DNA from: Flabesymbios commensalis
Taxonomy: Eukaryota > Annelida > Polychaeta > Terebellida > Flabelligeridae
Direction: 5' to 3'
Assembly: GCA_964017125.1 (NCBI GenBank)
Contig: OZ024902.1
Span: 36,677,219 to 36,741,218 of the forward strand
Length of the DNA stretch: 64,000 bases
Both the position numbers and the translations under genes were made by a program. Shown here piece by piece: positions 58,952 through 64,000 of the stretch (within the stretch, counting starts at the first letter, position 1; the number at the start of each line of letters is the position of its first letter). The notes beneath the pieces are model-generated. The model searched no databases and had not been told where the DNA came from. It saw only the letters and a program-made list of their open reading frames with translations.

Positions 58952-60231
58952 TAGTCTTGTTTTGATAAATATCGCCGCCAAAACAACTTTAAAATGCAGT
59001 ATTCTCATTCAACAATTCTCCACTGTGACCCGCAAGTAGCGTCAGCAGCAATATAGATCATGCATGGCATGTCCTGATCATGTGATGTAGGCTTGTCTTT
59101 TCCAGACAGTTCACAAACAAACAAACAATGGCAGAGCCATGATATATGATTTTTCAAGTAGGCCTACGGTTTTTCAAGTCGAGTAATCTAGAGCTAATCT
59201 AGGCCTACCGGTACAGTTATTACTGCTAGATGATGTCTTTACTTGAACTGAGATAGGAACCTATAGTTATATGTGAGATAGGTGTAGATAGAAGCTGATG
59301 TCTTCCACGAAGTTGGCGCCAATGTGAGGTTGAATGCAGTCGCTGCTGTTGGCAGATTGTATAAGCTTGCGCTGCGGCCCAGACACCACTTCATGTATAC
59401 ACCTGTACACGCGACATATGTCATGTATGTGTGGTGTGTGGCTGAGCCAACCTGTCAAACTCTGTAGTCTCACAGACACAGAATCTCAGAGATCACGATG
59501 AGTTGTCTGGTGTCTGGTGGCATTTTCAAGTGGGTATTATAGTAGGCCAATATTTTTATTATAAATAATAAAAAAGATTTATCAGAGGAATAATTTCTTA
59601 GCGCTGCGCTGAGACAGCAGGGGGTGCTTGTCTGCCACTTCCTTTCTTGGACGGGCTGTGACCGGCGACCTCACCTGCTCATATGGTGGGCATATCAAGC
59701 ACTGTGCATTGCGGTTAATCACTGTTAATACCCATGCAGCCGATGGCCCATGTCAATATAGTAGACTACCGTAGGCCTACACTGTGGGCGAATATAATAA
59801 AGTATTGTTGAATAGGCCTTGGGCTAGTTCCGATTGACGGATTTCAACACACGCCACAGTTTATCATGTTTATAGGGCATATTTCTCTAATAGCAGATAT
59901 CTCCCTATTGTTAAAATGACATGTGGATGGTGCGTTTACTAGTGTTTACATTTGAACTCTGGTGTGTCCTCAGCTGCTCAAGCAGTTTGCGTACACCACG
60001 TTCACGTGACTCAAATTAGCATATGGCGTGTTTACACACAAATTCATATGGCGACAGTTTGAATATAATTCGGCGATACAGTCATTAAAAAATGTTGTAT
60101 GAGAGTCCTGAATGATGCAGTATGGTCACATATACGCGTCATTTTATATCATAATTAAACTAAAAGTCATGTTTTGGAAACTCTATATCAGAATATACTT
60201 CAATGTGGGAACCTTTAACTGAATGCATTCA
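58952..60231. other. No gene recognised
   Basis: Less repetitive than its surroundings. Two overlapping minus-strand frames at 59239-59479 have no known motif. An E-box in gttcacgtgactc occurs at about 60000. This could be upstream sequence of RAD54L or just spacer. Confidence 0.35.
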
Positions 60232-60338
60232 CCAGCAAACACGTGATAATATCCCAATGATGAATTAAGGCTGGTTCAGAGATGTAGACGGCTGACCAAC
60301 ATTAATAACAATGCGGCGATGTCCCGTGATTGATGGGA
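60232..60338. mobile_element. Palindromic MITE, CCCAGCAAACAC family
   Basis: ccagcaaacacgtgataata at the left, gcgatgtcccgtgattgatg at the right, with ggctggttcagagatgtaga at the centre. Moderately diverged. Confidence 0.6.
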
Positions 60339-61069
60339 ACACCACATGTAAAATCTTGCAACATATCGTTACATGCGCGGTGAACAACAAGACGTGATGA
60401 TGACCTGTAGACGGGTGTTTTCGACCAATCACAGCAAGATTATGCCGGCCTTGATTGACAGCTCGACCAGAAGTGACAGCAGTACCAAAACCATATACAT
60501 ATTACATGTATTTGAAAATATATTTTATAAATATAATTTTTTTATAAACACATCAATTTTTTATATTATTTTTTAAATTGTTTGCAAAATTGTAAGAAAA
60601 AAATTGTAAAACGGAGAAATCTGTGGAATGTATAAATGAGATAAATATTATTTTTGTTTTATTGCACAGGCTTAAAATCGTGATGTGCATGTCAATATCT
60701 GTAAGATCATAGCAAAGTGGAAAATAAAAATTTGTTGCAAGCATGTGTTTATCATGGAACGGCGAGCACACATTTTACTTCCTGGCCAGAGTTTGGTCAA
60801 ATCTATTTTTTGCTTGAAACATATATTTTTCACTCTGGAAATAACAACACATTTATTTCGCATACCGCCTCGTAACGTACCAATAGATTTAAAAAGATTA
60901 AATATAGGCCCTATATTTTATATACACCTAATATTTAAGAGGTGCCGTTGACCGGTCACTAGGACACACTATACTGTAATGTAGAGCCAAAAGGCAGTAT
61001 CTGCTCACCGGACAAGATCTCCACGTGTTGTGTTCAACATGTATGCATGTTTCTTAGTTTGTAGTACAA
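60339..61069. other. No gene seen
   Basis: AT-rich. The frames on both strands (60373-60951) have no recognised motif. Confidence 0.4.
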
Positions 61070-62130
61070 ATGGATTCTACAGTCAAAATCACACTAAAAG
61101 GAGGTATTACACATGCTGCTATTTGTTGGCTATATTATGCTAAAATCACATTTTCTTATTATTGACCTTGAAATTGGTCTTTTGACCTTGAGGATGACCT
61201 TGAATCTCTAAGCTAATACCAGAAATGGATTATCCATTCAAAATCACATCAAAAGGGGTATTAACTGATTACACTTGTTCTTAATTTCATTTGTGAAAAT
61301 TCATGTTTTCCCTAAATTTGAAATGGGTTCTCCAGTCAAAAAGAGGTATTACACTTCCAGTGTTCAATACAGAAGGATTTTTCTATGGGACAATTGTCCC
61401 CCCAGAGCTAAAAATCTGCGGAAAATTTAAAAATATTGGCAGGTAGATGGGACATCCTATTAAACAGTGCGCCCACGGCGCAATCCCACAGCCTGTATTG
61501 AACACTGCACTTCTTGCTATTTGTACTTGTTTCAAAAAATCATATTTTTGACTTTGGAATTGATTTTCAGACCTTGAGGATGATCTTCAATAATCAAAAT
61601 AAAACCAGAAATGGATTCTCCAGTCAAAATCACATCAAAATAGATACATGTACAGTCTTTCCCAATAAGCTCAAAATTTCACTGGACAATAGGTCCTGTA
61701 AACTTGAAACTTTTACCAGACCAAAAAAAATTCACCAGATAGTATGTGGTCAATGGCCGATTCTCACCTTGTGAGACCAAAAAAACGACCCAAAAAAACT
61801 GACCAAAAAGATAACTGGATTGTAGGTCCGATGGGACTGGGTATTTTGCCGGGCCTACCTCTGTTTTACCTGACATGTCCGGTCGGTCTGATGCTATTGG
61901 GAAAGACTGATGTATATTGCACTTTTTCCTAATTTTTTTGTTAAAAATCATATTTGTGTTCGAAATTGACTAATTTGACCTTTAATTATCAAAATAGCAC
62001 CATGAATCAATTTCTTAGTGAAAAACACATCAAAAAGGTGTACCAGTATTACACTTGCTCCTAGCTTTTTTTCATCAAAAGATCATTATTTAGACCTTGA
62101 AATTGACCATTATTGAAAAATAAATGCAAA
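61070..62130. repeat. Degenerate tandem repeat with a dispersed-repeat insert
   Basis: Units centred on aaatggattctccagtcaaa, atcacatcaaaaggggtatt, acacttg and ttgaccttgaaattg recur near 61070, 61226, 61320, 61605 and 62010. 61690-61895 inside it is the inverse copy of the 2690-2860 repeat, and 61358-61507 is a MITE. Confidence 0.6.
61358..61507. mobile_element. Small non-autonomous element, 6-bp target duplication CACTTC
   Basis: 150 bp with perfect inverted ends CAGTGTTCAATACAG / CTGTATTGAACACTG, and exact CACTTC at 61352-61357 and 61508-61513. No coding capacity. Confidence 0.85.
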
Positions 62131-62737
62131 AATAAAAAACATCCACAGCTTAAAATATTTCACTTAGTCCAAGTATCATTTTTGCCAAGTGATATAATTC
62201 TACTACATAACGCAGTGGCGTGATGTAACTAACCTGTCCACTATGTGATTTGGGGCGATTCCACGAAATTCAATAGATTAATTGTACCTAATTTTATTTG
62301 TAGACAATTCCATAAAACGGTGAAAGAAAAATATGAATTGGCTGCAGAAGATTGTTTGAAAAAGCTGGCCACTCACAATGGTAATAAAGAGCTACATGTA
62401 TATAGTCTACATAATTATGTTAACTGTATAACAGACCTGTACATATAGTATCATTACTGTCTACTAATTGCCGGGCTATACTTTTGCTGTAATTTTTTGT
62501 CCCTGTCATTAGTCTGCACTTCCGGTGTATTAGCAGTACACTCGCCAATATTTGCTCGATTAAAAAAAATTATGCCTTGGTCAATCTTCCCTAAAGTTTG
62601 GTCAAGTTCAATGATAAGGGCTGTTTCATAACAGTTGAGGTCACTTGACCGCCATTTTTTTATTTTAATCCTTATTCTGCTGGTACTGATTATATTCGTT
62701 TTATTATTTTTTTATTATCCATTAAATACCTGCTTAG
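62131..62737 (+). promoter_or_regulatory. Possible RAD54L 5' region: start codon and ETS site candidates
   Basis: RAD54L exon 63615-63683 begins with the codon after the expected start methionine, so an upstream exon should end in ATG. cacaATG|GTAATA at 62378-62380 fits (donor-like sequence right after the ATG), but ATG|GT also occurs near 63197 and 63299. An ETS-type ACTTCCGG lies at 62518-62525; if it belongs to the promoter, the first candidate would be too far upstream. Unresolved. Confidence 0.3.
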
Positions 62738-62985
62738 CAGGCCTTCAGATTTGAAAATTGGTGGCGAGTGAAAAAAAGCTCACCTCAAAGTGATGAGGCG
62801 AGTGATCCCTCACCAAAGGCTAACTGTTTGATAAAAATTGATAAAGAACCAGTAATTTGCATTGTGAACTTAAAATTTTCTGACAACACCTACATGTAGG
62901 TCAGCTTTATTTCGCTCACCTGATTTCCCACTTGCGTGAGTTATGATGTGCGTGAACAATCACTTACACCAAATCTGAAGGCCTG
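62738..62985. mobile_element. Small non-autonomous element, 6-bp target duplication GCTTAG
   Basis: Inverted ends CAGGCCTTCAGATTT / AAATCTGAAGGCCTG, with exact GCTTAG at 62732-62737 and 62986-62991. Interior gcgagtgaaaaaaagctcac. 248 bp. Confidence 0.85.
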
Positions 62986-63094
62986 GCTTAGATGTATTTA
63001 AGATGAAACGTGACAACAATCAGCAATATTTAAAAATCGTTCACCTACATTTTCTCAAATCTGAATAATTTTCACCCAATTGAAGTTGTGAATC

Positions 63095-63343
63095 GCGTCA
63101 GATTTAAAAATCGTGGGAAATGAAAAAAAGCTCGCCTAAAAGTAGTGGAGTAAAACCGTGAATGATCACTCACCACAATTAGTCACAATGCCTAAATGGT
63201 TAATGAAATTTGAAAAAGGGGTCAATTTCTAGAAAAAACCCTGACAACACGTCTGAGATGCACTGTATTTCACTTGCGTGACGTCACCTTTGCGTGATTT
63301 ATGGTGCACATGGGAGATCGCGCACGCTAAATCTGAAGGCCTG
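63095..63343. mobile_element. Second, left-diverged copy of the GCTTAG-site element
   Basis: gtcagatttaaaaatcgtgg, then gaaaaaaagctcgcc and a right end ctaaatctgaaggcctg follow the plan of 62738-62985 in the same orientation. The first bases of the left end are missing or diverged. Confidence 0.6.
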
Positions 63344-63614
63344 CAGATGGAGACCATTGCTATAAATCAAAATGTGAAACTTCATTGAATTGTAATGGAC
63401 AAAATTCAGAATGTGTGCATGACATCTATGATTTGTTTAAAAGTCTTTGCATACTTGTAACAGATTACCTTTGTGAATGCTGATTAGTGTACACTGCGAA
63501 TAAGACAATTTTTTTTATTCTATCGGTATCCTATTTATTTGAAATGTGCCTGGTGACTGAAAATATGATTTATGTTGTCAATTTTATGTTGACAATAAAA
63601 TCCATATATTTTAG
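63344..63614 (+). other. Probable end of RAD54L intron 1
   Basis: Sequence leading to the acceptor tccatatattttag at 63614. A TAG immediately before the exon in its frame shows that the exon must be spliced to upstream coding sequence or a start. Confidence 0.5.
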
Positions 63615-63683
63615 AGGAAAAGTTTGGCTCCTAGTCAATTGACATCAACTCCGAAAAGAAAAGCTGATGATGGAGAATCACAG
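63615..63683 (+). CDS. RAD54L: RAD54L (RAD54-like DNA translocase), N-terminal exon
   Basis: 69-nt exon, exactly 23 codons in phase 0, with acceptor ATATATTTTAG and donor CAG|GTTTGT. It encodes RKSLAPSQLTSTPKRKADDG followed by ESQ. Human RAD54L begins MRRSLAPSQLAKRKPEG, so SLAPSQL and the basic KRK follow in order, with the same distance to the start. RAD54L is a Swi2/Snf2-type ATPase that works with the RAD51 filament in homologous recombination; this N-terminal segment is the RAD51-contact side, and the ATPase exons must lie beyond 64000. The start methionine is in an unseen or uncertain upstream exon. RAD54B carries a related SAAPSQL motif but lacks the close spacing to the N-terminus. Confidence 0.78.
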
Positions 63684-64000
63684 GTTTGTGCAGATAAAAT
63701 TTTACAATTATTTATCTTGTGATTATTTATTGTTCACCCCTACACAGGGTTGGCAAAAACCCGGGTAATATTAATATTACCCGGCCCACTGGGCAATAAT
63801 GGGCAATATGGATAAATACGGGTTTTAATGGGCAATAATGGTCAATATTGGACGGCTGCCTATATTCGCCATCTGATACAATTTTAATTTCGACCCCCTG
63901 ATACCTATCTTTGCTTTATTTACAATAACAAATATTAATTTAGTATCAGTCACGATGTCATATTATTTTTATTCTATATGTATAATTGATATTAAAAACA
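63684..64000 (+). other. RAD54L intron, cut by the window edge
   Basis: Starts with GTTTGTGC. Contains repeated gggcaataatgg words at 63770-63850 (tattacccg, gggcaatatgg), probably a small repeat. No second exon seen before the edge. Confidence 0.5.

Noticed and set aside
62290-62380. Possible exon coding for QFHKTVKEKYELAAEDCLKK
   Set aside because: It has an acceptor-like tttatttgtag and a donor-like GTAATA, but the reading phase does not join the RAD54L exon without a stop, and RAD54L needs only a start methionine here. It may be 5' untranslated sequence.
1-64000. LTR retrotransposons, endogenous retroviruses or Polintons
   Set aside because: No long terminal repeat pair, gag/pol/env-like wording, integrase or capsid motif was seen. 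The only reverse transcriptase is LINE-type, and the Penelope-like piece has only its 3' end.

Overview
The window looks like AT-rich nuclear DNA from an animal, probably a marine invertebrate. A deuterostome such as an echinoderm or hemichordate is my guess, from the style of the repeats and the wording of the host exons; the sequence does not prove it. It is dominated by transposable elements. No LTR retrovirus, Polinton or CRISPR array was seen, and no rRNA or stand-alone tRNA gene.

Two conserved host genes are recognisable, each only at its 5' end, pointing away from each other. On the minus strand, three spliced exons (15931-15857, 10214-10174, 9736-9662) encode the N-terminus of DOT1L, the histone H3 lysine-79 methyltransferase; the rest should lie beyond the left edge. 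On the plus strand near the right edge, an exon at 63615-63683 encodes the N-terminal peptide of RAD54L, the homologous-recombination DNA translocase, and continues past base 64000. I recognise no host gene in the roughly 46 kb between them.

Layout: 1-9.6 kb is repeat-rich DNA, including a 162-bp tandem array and a 2.4-kb element made of ~145-bp units. 9.6-15.9 kb is the DOT1L 5' end, whose introns carry small non-autonomous transposons and a fresh 302-bp tandem duplication. 16-22 kb is a duplicated repeat block sprinkled with the motif TCAACACARTAAC. 22-27 kb holds several palindromic elements. 27.2-30.6 kb holds a tRNA-derived SINE, a palindromic MITE, a Penelope-like 3' fragment and a decayed LINE in a row. 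31.5-33.0 kb is a Mutator-like element with 9-bp target duplications. 36.2-42.4 kb is a larger, decayed Mutator-like gene (minus strand) coding for an OTU cysteine protease plus a MULE transposase, interrupted at TA dinucleotides by two Tc1/mariner-type elements, one of which carries a further MITE. 47.4-49.75 kb is a hAT element with an exact 8-bp target duplication. 49.8-59 kb is further array-type elements with nested insertions. 59-64 kb leads into RAD54L.

The best-supported surprises are the OTU-MULE nest, four unrelated small elements that share CAG/CTG ends and 6-bp target duplications, the dispersed TCAACACARTAAC motif, and the repeated arrays of CAAAATGGCCGCC-type sites. All homology calls come from recognising protein and DNA motifs by eye; no database search was run.
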